64,000 nt of DNA from Betaproteobacteria bacterium (lineage in GTDB: Bacteria > Pseudomonadota > Gammaproteobacteria > Burkholderiales > Usitatibacteraceae), in contig JADKJU010000002.1 in the NCBI GenBank assembly GCA_016720855.1, forward strand, positions 434,001-498,000. The letters run 5' to 3'. The notes beneath the pieces were generated by a model that was given only the letters and a program-made list of their open reading frames with translations, was not told the DNA's origin and searched no databases. Positions 7,419 to 16,074 of the stretch are shown here, piece by piece. Position numbers and translations under genes: made by a program. Position 1 is the first letter of the stretch. Each line of letters starts with the position of its first letter.

Positions 7419-9134
7419 ATGTCCGCCCTGCCTGTCGAGAATCTGCCGCCGCGCCGCCTGGGCGAGATCCTTCTCGCCCGCGGCAAGCTTGATGCCGCCA
7501 ACCTGGATCGGGCGCTGCGCCTGCAGGAAGGCGAGGCGCATGAGAGGCTCGGGGTCATCCTGAACCGCCTCGGGCTGGTTTCCGCCCGCGATCTCGCCGA
7601 TGCCCTGTCGGAGCGGCTTGGGATTGCCGTTGCCACCGCGGCCGAGTACCCCGACCTTCCGATCCTCGAGGAGCAGGTCTCGTACCGGTTCCTTCGCGAC
7701 GCCAAGGCGCTTCCGCTCCGGGAGTCCGACGAGGGCGTGGTGGTCGTGATGGCCGATCCCACCGACCCGTTCACGCTGCAGTCGATCTCGATGGCCTGCC
7801 GCAAGCCGGTCATCCCGCGCCTGGCGATCGTCACCGAACTCGAAGCGGCCCTCGAGCGCCTCTATGGCGCGGGGAAGAGTTCCATGGGCCAGATCGTGGA
7901 CAACATCGCCGCGCGGGACGAGGAGCAGGACCTCGGCGACGTCGAGCACCTGAAGGATCTCGCCTCGGAAGCGCCGGTGGTGCGCCTGGTGAACCTGCTC
8001 ATCACGCACGCGCTGGAGGCGAGGGCTTCCGACATCCATGTCGAGCCCTTCGAGAACCGGCTCATCGTGCGCTACCGCATCGACGGGGTCCTGAACGAGG
8101 TGGAATCGCCGCCCCGGCGGCTTTCGGCCGCCGTGATCTCGCGCGTGAAGATCATGGCGAACCTCGACATTGCCGAACGGCGCCTGCCGCAGGACGGACG
8201 CATCAAGCTGCGCATCCAGGGCAAGGAGATCGACCTTCGCGTCTCCACCGTGCCCACGATGCACGGCGAGAGCGTCGTGATGCGAATCCTCGACAAGGGC
8301 GGCGTGCCGCTCGACTTCGCCTCCCTGGGTTTCGACGGGAAGTTGCTCGAAGCCTTCCTCGAGGCGCTCAACCAGCCGCACGGCGTGCTCCTCGTGACCG
8401 GGCCCACGGGTTCGGGCAAGACGACCACGCTTTACACGGCGCTCGACCGCCTGAACCGGCCGGACGTGAAGATCCTCACGGTCGAGGACCCGGTCGAATA
8501 CCAGATGCCCGGCATCAACCAGATCCAGGTGAAGCCGCAGATCAACCTCACCTTCGCGAACGCGCTGCGCTCCATCGTGCGCCAGGATCCGGACGTGATC
8601 ATGATCGGCGAGATCCGCGACCTCGAGACGGCGGAGATCGCGGTGCAGTCGGCGCTCACCGGCCACCTCGTGCTCTCCACCGTGCACACCAACGATGCGC
8701 CCTCCACGGTGAACCGCCTGCTCGACATGGGCATCGAGGATTACCTGCTCACCTCCACGGTGGTGGGCATCCTCGCCCAGCGCCTGGTGCGCGCGCTCTG
8801 CACGCACTGCCGCAAGCCCTACGTGGCCCTCCCGGAAGTGGTCGAGCAGATGGGTCTGCGGCGCTTCGTGCCCGACGGCGAGGTCACGCTCCACCACGCC
8901 GCGGGCTGCGGCCAATGCAGCGGCACGGGCTACTTCGGGCGCATGGGCATCATGGAAATGCTGCCGCTGACGGACCGCCTTCGCTCGCTCGTGATGCGCC
9001 ATGCCAACTCGGCGGACCTGCGCGCCGCCGCGGTCGAGGAGGGGATGGAGTCGATGTTCGAGAACGGCCTGCGCAAGGCCGTCGCGGGCGTGACGACGCT
9101 CGAGGAAGTGCTTCGCGTCACCCGCGAAGACTGA
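7419..9134 (+). CDS. gspE: type II secretion system ATPase GspE
   Basis: The cytoplasmic hexameric ATPase that powers pseudopilus assembly. The 571-residue product has an N-terminal T2SSE domain (GEILLARGKLD onward, which binds GspL), then Walker A GPTGSGKTTT at about residues 327-336, the Asp-box/Walker B region IMIGEIRDLETAEI near residue 395 and the His box LSTVHTNDAPS. A four-cysteine zinc motif is visible as CTHC near 462 and CGQC near 498, typical of GspE. An in-frame upstream ATG at 7398 overlaps the TATAAT, so 7419 is chosen. It is the first of eleven tightly packed gsp genes. Confidence 0.96.
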   Translation: MSALPVENLPPRRLGEILLARGKLDAANLDRALRLQEGEAHERLGVILNRLGLVSARDLADALSERLGIAVATAAEYPDLPILEEQVSYRFLRDAKALPLRESDEGVVVVMADPTDPFTLQSISMACRKPVIPRLAIVTELEAALERLYGAGKSSMGQIVDNIAARDEEQDLGDVEHLKDLASEAPVVRLVNLLITHALEARASDIHVEPFENRLIVRYRIDGVLNEVESPPRRLSAAVISRVKIMANLDIAERRLPQDGRIKLRIQGKEIDLRVSTVPTMHGESVVMRILDKGGVPLDFASLGFDGKLLEAFLEALNQPHGVLLVTGPTGSGKTTTLYTALDRLNRPDVKILTVEDPVEYQMPGINQIQVKPQINLTFANALRSIVRQDPDVIMIGEIRDLETAEIAVQSALTGHLVLSTVHTNDAPSTVNRLLDMGIEDYLLTSTVVGILAQRLVRALCTHCRKPYVALPEVVEQMGLRRFVPDGEVTLHHAAGCGQCSGTGYFGRMGIMEMLPLTDRLRSLVMRHANSADLRAAAVEEGMESMFENGLRKAVAGVTTLEEVLRVTRED

Positions 9135-9136
9135 CC

Positions 9137-10369
9137 ATGCCGCTCTTCCAGTACAAGGCCGTGACCCCCGCGGGCGAGGTTCTCGAGGGCGTCATGGACG
9201 CGGCCACGCACAAGGGCGTCATCGAACGCCTGCGCGACATGGGCTACACGCCCATCCGCGCGGTCGACGCGAGCGCGGCCGAGACGCCCGCGGCCACCGG
9301 ACGGCGTGCATCCTCCGGAATTCTCTTTCGCCGCGGCGTGAAGGCCGACGAGGTGGGCGTCGTGACCGAGGAAATCTCGACGCTCCTCGGGGCGGGGCTG
9401 CCTCTCGACCGCAGTCTCGAGATCCTCGTGAGCCTCGCGGAAAACGAGCGGGTGGCCGAGGTGCTGTCGAGGGTGCGCAACGAGGTTCGCGGAGGCGCCT
9501 CGCTTTCCAAGGCCCTGGAGGCGCAGGGCGGCGTCTTCTCCCGTTTCTACGTGAACATGGTCCGGGCGGGCGAGGCGGGCGGCTCGCTCGCCGATGTCCT
9601 CGCGCGCCTGGCGGAATTCATGGAGCGCTCCAAGGATCTGCGGGAAAGCGTCAAGTCCGCCCTCATCTACCCGGCGATTCTGGTCGCGGTGGCACTCCTT
9701 TCCGTGGTCGTCCTGCTCGCAGTGGTCGTGCCGCAGTTCGAGCCCATCTTCGCGCAAAGCGGCAAGGCGCTGCCCTGGATCACGGAGACGGTGCTCGCCG
9801 CGGGTGCCCTGCTGCGCGGGTATTGGTGGGCCCTCGTTCTGGGCACGGTCGCCGCCGTGTTCATCATTTCACGGCGCCTGCGCTCGCCGGAGGCCAAGCT
9901 CTACTGGGACCGCGTCGTGCTGAAGCTGCCGATCTTCGGCGACCTGGCGGCCAAGGTGGAGACGGCCCGGCTCGCGCGAACGCTCGGCACGCTGCTTCGC
10001 AACGGGGTGTCGCTCGTCAACGCGCTGTCGATCGGACGCGAGACGATGGGCAACACCTACATGATCGCCGGCCTCGCCGAGGTCGGGCGCGAGCTCAAGA
10101 CGGGCCGCGGTTTCGCGAAACCGATGCTGGAGACGCGCCGGTTCCCGCCCTTCGCGGTCCACATGATCCAGGTGGGCGAGGAGACCGGGCGCCTGGACCG
10201 CATGCTCCTGGACGTGGCCGACGTGTACGATCGGGAGGTGGCCCGCGCGGTAAAGCGCGCACTTGCGCTCCTTGAGCCCGCGATCATCCTGTTCCTCACC
10301 GTCGTCGTGGGTGGCGTCATCCTGTCGATCCTTGCCGCCATGCTCACGATCTACGACATCCCCCTCTAG
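9137..10369 (+). CDS. gspF: type II secretion inner membrane platform protein GspF
   Basis: The polytopic inner membrane platform protein that couples GspE to pseudopilin polymerisation. The 410-residue product starts MPLFQYKAVTPAGEVLEG, the standard GspF/PilC N-terminus. It has two T2SSF repeats (about residues 70-195 and 275-400) with hydrophobic segments at about 170-190 (LIYPAILVAVALLSVVVLLA), 215-240 and 380-405. The ATG is 2 bases after the gspE stop. Normal length. Confidence 0.96.
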   Translation: MPLFQYKAVTPAGEVLEGVMDAATHKGVIERLRDMGYTPIRAVDASAAETPAATGRRASSGILFRRGVKADEVGVVTEEISTLLGAGLPLDRSLEILVSLAENERVAEVLSRVRNEVRGGASLSKALEAQGGVFSRFYVNMVRAGEAGGSLADVLARLAEFMERSKDLRESVKSALIYPAILVAVALLSVVVLLAVVVPQFEPIFAQSGKALPWITETVLAAGALLRGYWWALVLGTVAAVFIISRRLRSPEAKLYWDRVVLKLPIFGDLAAKVETARLARTLGTLLRNGVSLVNALSIGRETMGNTYMIAGLAEVGRELKTGRGFAKPMLETRRFPPFAVHMIQVGEETGRLDRMLLDVADVYDREVARAVKRALALLEPAIILFLTVVVGGVILSILAAMLTIYDIPL

Positions 10370-10390
10370 CCCCCGCGACCCGGAATTCCC

Positions 10391-10822
10391 ATGACCCCAT
10401 ACCGCCCGCTTTCCTCCCGCGCCAACCGAGGCTTCACGCTGCTCGAGCTGGTCATGGTGCTCGTGATCATCGGCGTGATCCTCGCCATGGTCGGTCCGCG
10501 CATCTTCACCAACCTCGGGCGCGCCAATGCCGAGGTGGCCAAGACCAAGATGGAGACGATCGGCGGGCAGCTCGAGCTCTTCAAGCTGGACGTGGGCCGC
10601 TATCCCACGACGCAGGAAGGGCTCGGGGCGCTCATCGCCGCACCCTCGGGCCTGGCGAACTGGAACGGCCCCTATCTCAAGGACGCGAAGGCGCTCAAGG
10701 ATCCGTGGACGCGCGACTTCACGTACCGCTCGCCGGGGGAAAAGGCCGCCTACGACCTCGTTTCGCTGGGCGCGGACGGCAAGGAAGGCGGCGACGGCGA
10801 GAACAAGGACATCCGCAACTGA
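10391..10822 (+). CDS. gspG: major pseudopilin GspG
   Basis: Major subunit of the type II secretion pseudopilus. The 143-residue prepilin has a short basic leader ending RANRG, followed by FTLLELVMVLVIIGVIL with the invariant Glu at +5, so it should be cleaved and methylated by a prepilin peptidase. The C-terminal half carries the GspG signature DVGRYPTTQEGLGALI, and later GKEGGDGENKDI, which matches the calcium-binding loop of the family. The stop overlaps gspH by one base. No gspO prepilin peptidase is in the window, so it must be encoded elsewhere. Confidence 0.95.
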   Translation: MTPYRPLSSRANRGFTLLELVMVLVIIGVILAMVGPRIFTNLGRANAEVAKTKMETIGGQLELFKLDVGRYPTTQEGLGALIAAPSGLANWNGPYLKDAKALKDPWTRDFTYRSPGEKAAYDLVSLGADGKEGGDGENKDIRN

Positions 10823-11274
10823 TGCGCAGCGCCCGGCAGAGCGGCTTCACCCTGCTCGAGCTGGTGCTCGTGCTGGTGATCGCGGCTTCCGGCTATGCGC
10901 TCACCGTGCGCTTCGCCGGCTCCGGGGTGTCGGGTGCGCAGCTGAAGAGCTCCGCGCGTACCGTGGCGGCCGGCCTGCGCGAGGCACGGGGCCAGGCGAT
11001 CGCCACGCAGGAGAGCGCCGCCCTGAGCGTGGACCTCGACAAGCGCACCATCGAAGTGACGGGCGCCAACCGGCCGCGCGCGCTTCCGGAGCGGCTCGAG
11101 ATCAAGCTCTACACCGCGACGTCGGAGATCGTGGACGACAAGCGCGGCGCCATCCGGTTCTTTCCCGACGGCAGCTCCACGGGCGGGCGCGTCACGCTCG
11201 CCTCGGGCGAGCGCAGGTTCCTGGTCGATGTCGAATGGCTCACGGGACGCGTGAGCATCAAGGAGGGGGGCTAG
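10822..11274 (+). CDS. gspH: minor pseudopilin GspH
   Basis: A 150-residue minor pseudopilin with the leader MRSARQSG and then FTLLELVLVLVIAASGYAL (Glu at +5). After the N-terminal helix come GLREARGQAIATQESAALSV and IRFFPDGSSTGGRVTL, the strand pattern shared by GspH/FimT proteins. Its ATG overlaps the gspG stop (TGATG). By analogy with other systems it belongs to the pseudopilus tip complex with GspI, J and K. Confidence 0.92.
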   Translation: MRSARQSGFTLLELVLVLVIAASGYALTVRFAGSGVSGAQLKSSARTVAAGLREARGQAIATQESAALSVDLDKRTIEVTGANRPRALPERLEIKLYTATSEIVDDKRGAIRFFPDGSSTGGRVTLASGERRFLVDVEWLTGRVSIKEGG

Positions 11275-11288
11275 CCCCTCCCGCGGCC

Positions 11289-11717
11289 ATGCTCGCGCAG
11301 CAGCGCCGGCCCGCACCCGAAGCGGGCTTCACGATCCTCGAAGTCCTGGTCGCGTTCATGGTTTTCGCGGTGGCGTTCGGCGCACTGATGCAAGTCTTCT
11401 CGGGCGGGCTGCGCGAGGCGCAGGTCGCCGACGAATACGCGCGGGCCTCGCAGGTTGCGCAGTCGCGTCTGGCCGGCGTCACCGCGGCCGAGCGCATCGA
11501 GGAAAGTTCCACCGCCGGGACCGAGGACGGGTTCGCCTGGTCGCTGGCCGTCACGCCGTACGACGAGCGCGAGGAGTACACCGACGCCGACCGCACCAAG
11601 GAATACAGCCTGCGCGTGCGCCTGCTCAAGGTGGAGTCCGTCGTCGCGTGGCACGCGTCCGACGGGCGCGACCGGAACGTGCGCTTGGCCACCCTGCTGC
11701 TGGTGGGCAAGCAATGA
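11289..11717 (+). CDS. gspI: minor pseudopilin GspI
   Basis: A 142-residue minor pseudopilin; leader MLAQQRRPAPEAG, then FTILEVLVAFMVFAVAFGAL with Glu at +5. ASQVAQSRLAGV after the helix is typical of GspI. The ATG lies 14 bases after gspH and the stop overlaps the gspJ start (ATGA), so I and J are coupled. GspI is known in other species to nucleate the tip complex with J and K. Confidence 0.92.
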   Translation: MLAQQRRPAPEAGFTILEVLVAFMVFAVAFGALMQVFSGGLREAQVADEYARASQVAQSRLAGVTAAERIEESSTAGTEDGFAWSLAVTPYDEREEYTDADRTKEYSLRVRLLKVESVVAWHASDGRDRNVRLATLLLVGKQ

Positions 11718-12385
11718 ACCGCGCGCGCGAACGCGGTTTCACGATGCTCGAGACGGTGGTCGCGCTCACGCTGCTCGCGGTCATGCTCGGCATGCTCTTC
11801 ACGGGCCTTCGCACGGGCCTTCGCGCGTGGGACGCGGGCCTGGGCCGGGCCGAACGCGCCGACCAGCTGCTGCTCACGATGGGCTTCCTGCGCCGCGATC
11901 TCTCCAATGCCTTCCCGTGGCGCCTCAAGGACCCGGTGGTCACGCGCCTCGCATTCCTGGGCGAGCGCGAGCGCGTGCGCTTCGTCTCGTCCCGCCCCGC
12001 GGAAGTCGGCGGCGGAGGGCTCGCTTTCGTCTCGGTGGCCTACGAGGCCGCGGCGGGCCCGCAGGGCGCCGGGAAGCTCGTGATGCGGCGTGAGTTCGCG
12101 GCCGCGAACGCACAGGACCTCGCGACGCTCGACGAGGCGGAGAAGTTCACGCTGCTCGAGGAAGTCACCGCGGCCCGACTCGAGTACTTCGGTTCCGAGA
12201 ACGACGTGATCGCTCCGGCGTGGTCCGACAGGTGGGAAGTGAAGCAGCGGATGCCCTCCCACGTGCGCCTGAGCATGGAGGTGGGCGGGCGCAAGCTGTC
12301 GCCGATCGTCATCGCGCTTCGGCTGGGCGAGGAGGCCGGATGCTTCGAAGGGTTGTTCCAGCGCCAGTGCATGCCGCGTCGATGA
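11714..12385 (+). CDS. gspJ: minor pseudopilin GspJ
   Basis: A 223-residue minor pseudopilin with leader MNRARERG and FTMLETVVALTLLAVMLGML (Glu at +5). The longer C-terminal domain contains LLTMGFLRRDLSNAF and LAFVSVAYEA, in line with GspJ, which is larger than GspG, H and I. It overlaps gspI and gspK by 4 bases each. Confidence 0.91.
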   Translation: MNRARERGFTMLETVVALTLLAVMLGMLFTGLRTGLRAWDAGLGRAERADQLLLTMGFLRRDLSNAFPWRLKDPVVTRLAFLGERERVRFVSSRPAEVGGGGLAFVSVAYEAAAGPQGAGKLVMRREFAAANAQDLATLDEAEKFTLLEEVTAARLEYFGSENDVIAPAWSDRWEVKQRMPSHVRLSMEVGGRKLSPIVIALRLGEEAGCFEGLFQRQCMPRR

Positions 12386-13329
12386 GAGCGCCGCCCTCCC
12401 GGGAGCGCGGCGTCGCGCTCGTGCTCGTGGTCTTCGTGGTGACGCTGCTTCTCGTCGTGGCAGGCAGCTTCGCCTACTCGGTGAGAATCGATGCGCGCGC
12501 GGCGAGGAACGCGGCCCTCATCGCGAAGGGCGAAGCGCTGGCTCAGGCGGCCATTTCGCGCACGGCCATCGAAATGTTCAAGACGCCGGGCAGCCCCGAA
12601 GTCTGGAAGCGGGAGGACCTCCCGCGGCAATGGACTTTCGACGGCGCCGAGATCTCGGTCAGGTTCACGGACGAGTCTGCTAAAATCGACATCAATTCAG
12701 CGAACAACGAGTTGCTGAAGGGGCTGTTCCGGTACGCCGGCCTCGGCGAGGAGGAGGCGGTGAAGCTGCTCGATGCCCTCCTCGACTGGCGCGATGCCGA
12801 CTCGCTGCGGCGGCCCTTCGGTGCTGAAGAGCCCGAATACGCGCAGGCCGGCCTCAAGGGCCGGCCTGCGGACTACCCTTTCCAGGCCACGGAGGAATTG
12901 CAGCTCGTCCTCGGGATGCGTCCCGAGGTTTACCAGCGCATCGCACCCATGATCACGGTTTACTCGCGCCAGCCCGGCGTGAACCCCTACTACGCCACTC
13001 GCGGCGTGCTGCTCGCCATCCCCGGTGTCACCGCCGAGCAGGTCGATGCGTACATCGCGGAACGCGATGCGGCCCTGCGCGACCAACGCCTCCTGCCGGC
13101 ATTCACGGCCGCGGGCGCGTTCGCAAGCTACGCCCAGGCAGGCGCGGCCACGATCCGGGCCGATGTGACCGTGGACGGCCACCTCAAGGTCGCACGCGAA
13201 GCCGTCATCGTCATCAGCCCGCAGTTCCCAAGGCGCCCCTATGCGGTCCTCGCCTGGCGCGAGCCCTCGCGCGAAGCGGACAGGCAGGTTGCGGCCGCCC
13301 CGGAGACCCCGCTTGTCGAGCGTCGCTGA
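12382..13329 (+). CDS. gspK: minor pseudopilin GspK (pseudopilus tip)
   Basis: A 315-residue protein: leader MRAPPSRERG, then VALVLVVFVVTLLLVVAGSF. It lacks Glu at +5, which is normal for GspK and one reason it is thought to cap the tip. The large insertion domain shows DESAKIDINSANNELLKGLF and LLDALLDWRDAD, the T2SSK domain signature, and a helix-hairpin-like IPGVTAEQVDAYI. The ATG overlaps the gspJ stop; a TAAAAT inside this coding region (12679-12684) encodes part of SAKID and is not taken as a promoter. Confidence 0.93.
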   Translation: MRAPPSRERGVALVLVVFVVTLLLVVAGSFAYSVRIDARAARNAALIAKGEALAQAAISRTAIEMFKTPGSPEVWKREDLPRQWTFDGAEISVRFTDESAKIDINSANNELLKGLFRYAGLGEEEAVKLLDALLDWRDADSLRRPFGAEEPEYAQAGLKGRPADYPFQATEELQLVLGMRPEVYQRIAPMITVYSRQPGVNPYYATRGVLLAIPGVTAEQVDAYIAERDAALRDQRLLPAFTAAGAFASYAQAGAATIRADVTVDGHLKVAREAVIVISPQFPRRPYAVLAWREPSREADRQVAAAPETPLVERR

Positions 13330-14638
13330 ATCGCTGTTCGCCCCGGTGCGCGCGGCCGCGCGTCGCGCCGGGCTCGCCGAGCTCTTCGCCTGGTGGAAAG
13401 GCGAACTCGCGGCGCTCGTGCCGCCGGCGTGGCGGGAGCGCCTCGCCTCCCGGTCCTCCGCGATGGTTGCCGTGAGCGGTGATGTGTGGCGCGAGATGCG
13501 GCCTAGCGAAAGGCGGCTGGTCGAGATGAGCCGCGTTGACCTGGCATCGCTCGATGTCGCTGGCCGGCGTGCCGCCTTCCGGCGCTTCATGGCCGAAGGG
13601 CCCGGCGCGGCCGGCAATGTCTGGCTCGTGCTCCCGGATGAGGACGTCCTCGTGCGCACGATCACCCTGCCGCTGGCGGCGGAAGAGGCGCTCAGGGACG
13701 CGGTGGGCTTCGAGCTCGATCGCTTCACCCCTTTCGCTTCCGGGCAGGCGTGCTTCGACTTCCGCGTCACGGGTCGCGACGTCGCGACCCAGCAGCTCAC
13801 CCTCGAGCTTGCCGTCGCCAGCCGGGCCGTCGTGGACGGCCGCCTGGCCGAGCTGCAGGAGATCGGGGCGACGGTGCTCGGCGTGTCCCCCGGCCATGAC
13901 CTGGCGGGAAACCACTCGCCGCTCAATCTGCTTGCGCCCGAGCGGCGTGGCCGCCCGGTAGGGTCGAGGGCCGCGATTGCGGCGCGTGTGCTCGCCGTGC
14001 TCGCCGTGATCCTCGCCATGGCCGCCGCGATCTACCCGCTCTGGCAGAAGCGCTCGGCCGTGATCCGGCTCCTGCCTCGGGTGGCAACGGCAAAGGCCGG
14101 CGCGGACGTCGCCGAACACCTCGGGAAGGAGATCGAGAAACTCGCCGCCGAGCACAACTTCGCGCTCGCGAAGAAACAGGCCCAGTATCCGATGGTCATG
14201 CTCCTGGAGGAGCTCTCGCGCCTCCTGCCGGACACCACCTGGATACAGCAGCTCGAAGTCAGGCCCGGCCCGAAAGGGCGCGACCTGCAGTTCTATGGCG
14301 AGACGGGCTCCTCCTCGCAACTCATCGAGGTGCTCGAGCAGTCCGGCCTGGTGGCCAATGCAGTGTTCAAGTCGCCGCTCACGAAGGGCGCGACGCCCAA
14401 CACGGAGCGCTTTTTCATCGGCGCCGAGCTCAAGTCCCGCCCCATCCCGGATCCGATTCCCGAGGCTACGCTCGTGTCGTCCAGCCCCGGCGCCGTCGCT
14501 GGCCCGGCTGCGCCCCCTTCGGCTCCCGTCGCGGCCCCCGCCCCCGCGCCGGCCGCAGCCCCTGCGGCCGCGGTTGCAGGCGCTCCCGCCGCCGCGCCCG
14601 TTGCGCCGCCGGCACCGGCCCGGCCTGCGGGGAAATGA
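13313..14638 (+). CDS. gspL: type II secretion assembly protein GspL
   Basis: A bitopic inner membrane protein linking GspE to GspM. About 441 residues from a TTG at 13313, which overlaps gspK by 17 bases; no ATG gives a sensible N-terminus. The cytoplasmic part has MSRVDLASLDVAGRR and LVLPDEDVLVRTITLPLAA, as in PilM/GspL actin-like domains. A membrane helix at about residues 222-242 (ARVLAVLAVILAMAAAIYPL) is followed by a PilN-like coiled periplasmic region. The last 55 residues are an Ala/Pro-rich tail, an unusual low-complexity extension. The start codon is the least certain point. Confidence 0.85.
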   Translation: MSSVAESLFAPVRAAARRAGLAELFAWWKGELAALVPPAWRERLASRSSAMVAVSGDVWREMRPSERRLVEMSRVDLASLDVAGRRAAFRRFMAEGPGAAGNVWLVLPDEDVLVRTITLPLAAEEALRDAVGFELDRFTPFASGQACFDFRVTGRDVATQQLTLELAVASRAVVDGRLAELQEIGATVLGVSPGHDLAGNHSPLNLLAPERRGRPVGSRAAIAARVLAVLAVILAMAAAIYPLWQKRSAVIRLLPRVATAKAGADVAEHLGKEIEKLAAEHNFALAKKQAQYPMVMLLEELSRLLPDTTWIQQLEVRPGPKGRDLQFYGETGSSSQLIEVLEQSGLVANAVFKSPLTKGATPNTERFFIGAELKSRPIPDPIPEATLVSSSPGAVAGPAAPPSAPVAAPAPAPAAAPAAAVAGAPAAAPVAPPAPARPAGK

Positions 14639-15219
14639 CCATGATCGCCATGACGAACTGGCCCCCCCGGAAGCGGCGTAACGCAGCGCTCGGCATCCTC
14701 GCGGCCGCCCTGGCCCTGGTGCTTGTCGTGATCGGGCTGCCGCTAGTGCTCGCCCACCGCCATTACGACACGGCTCTCGAGGACATCGACGCCCGCCTCG
14801 TGCGCTATGAACGCCTCGCCGCGGCGCGTCCGGAGCTCGAGAAGAAGCTGGAGGCGGTGCGCGCGATGGGCAGCCGCAAGTATTTCTTCAAGGCGAACGC
14901 CGCGTCCCTGTCGACGGCCGAGATCCAGGAGCGGGTGCGCCGTCTCGTCGAAGGCAGTGGTGGTCGCCTCATCAGCGTGCAACCCGGTGCGGCCAGGGAA
15001 GATGGCCGGTTCCGCCAGGTGACGGTCACGATCCAGGCCAACGCCGGCATCGTCGCCCTGCGCAAGATCCTGCAACAGATCGAGACCAATGAGCCGTACA
15101 TCTTCGTTGACGTGCTGACCGTGCGCTCCCAGGTGCCTCCCGGATACAAGCCGCTTCCGGGCGCGGACCCGGAGATGTTCATCCAGTTCGACGTCTCGGG
15201 CTACGCGCTCGCCCTCTAG
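14635..15219 (+). CDS. gspM: type II secretion assembly protein GspM
   Basis: A 194-residue inner membrane protein with one helix (about residues 15-38, ALGILAAALALVLVVIGLPLV) then a coiled stretch LVRYERLAAARPELEKKLEAV and a ferredoxin-like periplasmic domain, the GspM plan. It begins MTMIAMTNW; several Met codons are close together, and the first overlaps the gspL stop (ATGA). XpsL and XpsM form a stable complex in Xanthomonas; the coupling seen here fits that. Confidence 0.87.
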   Translation: MTMIAMTNWPPRKRRNAALGILAAALALVLVVIGLPLVLAHRHYDTALEDIDARLVRYERLAAARPELEKKLEAVRAMGSRKYFFKANAASLSTAEIQERVRRLVEGSGGRLISVQPGAAREDGRFRQVTVTIQANAGIVALRKILQQIETNEPYIFVDVLTVRSQVPPGYKPLPGADPEMFIQFDVSGYALAL

Positions 15220-15221
15220 CC

Positions 15222-16019
15222 ATGGCCACCCTCCTCAAGAAGCCCGAACACTTCTGGCCCCTGCTGTGGGGCGCCGCCTGCGTTGCGCTGGCGGGCGTGC
15301 TGGTTCTCGAGCATCTCTTCGGCCAGGTGGACACGGGCGAGGGCCCGGCTGTCCGGGCCAGGGTAGTCGAGGCGAGGTTGCTTCCCCCCTTCGCCCTGCC
15401 CCCGGAGGCGCAGGCGGGCACGGAGACCACTTCCCGCCCGCTGTTCCTGCCGGCGCGCCGGCCCGCACCCCCGGCGGCCGTGGCGGATGCTCTGGTGATG
15501 AAGAAGGGCCAGTTCGTGCTCCAGGGCACGACGGTGGTCGGCAGTCTGTCCTTCGCGATGCTGAAGGAGATTGCCACGGGGAAGATGCACCGCGTGCAGA
15601 AGGGCGGCAAGGTGCTCAACATGTCGCTTGCCGATGTTTCGCCCACGCATGCGGTCCTGTCCCTGGGCGGTGAATCGGAAACCGTGCCGTTGCTCGTCGC
15701 GAGGAGTTCCGGCGCGCCCGCGCCTGCTGCGAACGCGGGTCCGTTTGCTGCGCCCGCCGCAGCCGCCGCTGCGCCGATGCCGACACCTGCCGCGACACCG
15801 CCTCGGGGAGCACCTGCAGCACCGGCCGGAAGACCGGTTCGGCCTGCCGCATCGGCGCCAGCGCTGCCGGCGGCGCAGCAATCCGCCGCCCAGGCGGCCG
15901 CCAGCGCAGCGGATCCGGCCACCCGGGTGGATCCCAGCTCGTACCCGCCGAACTTCTTCTCGGCCGAGGATATCGTGGCCCGCCGCCGTGCCGCTCGCAG
16001 CGGCCAGAAGACGAATTGA
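15222..16019 (+). CDS. gspN: type II secretion protein N (XpsN-like, with GspC-type HR domain)
   Basis: A 265-residue protein with an N-terminal membrane helix (about residues 12-32, WPLLWGAACVALAGVLVLEHL), a linker, and a domain at about 87-160 with the strand pattern QFVLQGTTVVGSLSFAML, VQKGGKVLNMSLADV and AVLSLGGESETVPLLV. This resembles the homology region of GspC, which contacts the secretin. The C-terminal 95 residues are Ala/Pro-rich. There is no PDZ domain and no separate gspC; the position just before gspD matches xpsN of Xanthomonas. Assignment rests on position and domain pattern. Confidence 0.75.
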   Translation: MATLLKKPEHFWPLLWGAACVALAGVLVLEHLFGQVDTGEGPAVRARVVEARLLPPFALPPEAQAGTETTSRPLFLPARRPAPPAAVADALVMKKGQFVLQGTTVVGSLSFAMLKEIATGKMHRVQKGGKVLNMSLADVSPTHAVLSLGGESETVPLLVARSSGAPAPAANAGPFAAPAAAAAAPMPTPAATPPRGAPAAPAGRPVRPAASAPALPAAQQSAAQAAASAADPATRVDPSSYPPNFFSAEDIVARRRAARSGQKTN

Positions 16020-16074
16020 AGTGTGACAAAATGCCGATCCTTGAATCCTTGCTGAAGCTCGAAGGGGAGAACCC

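Noticed and set aside
12679..12684. TAAAAT inside gspK as an internal promoter
   Set aside because: It encodes the conserved SAKID segment of the T2SSK domain and has no start codon or -35 nearby.
14521..14630. Repetitive GCC/CCC-rich stretch at the end of gspL as a DNA repeat
   Set aside because: It is the coding sequence of an Ala/Pro-rich protein tail, with no exact repeat unit; the same holds for the end of gspN.
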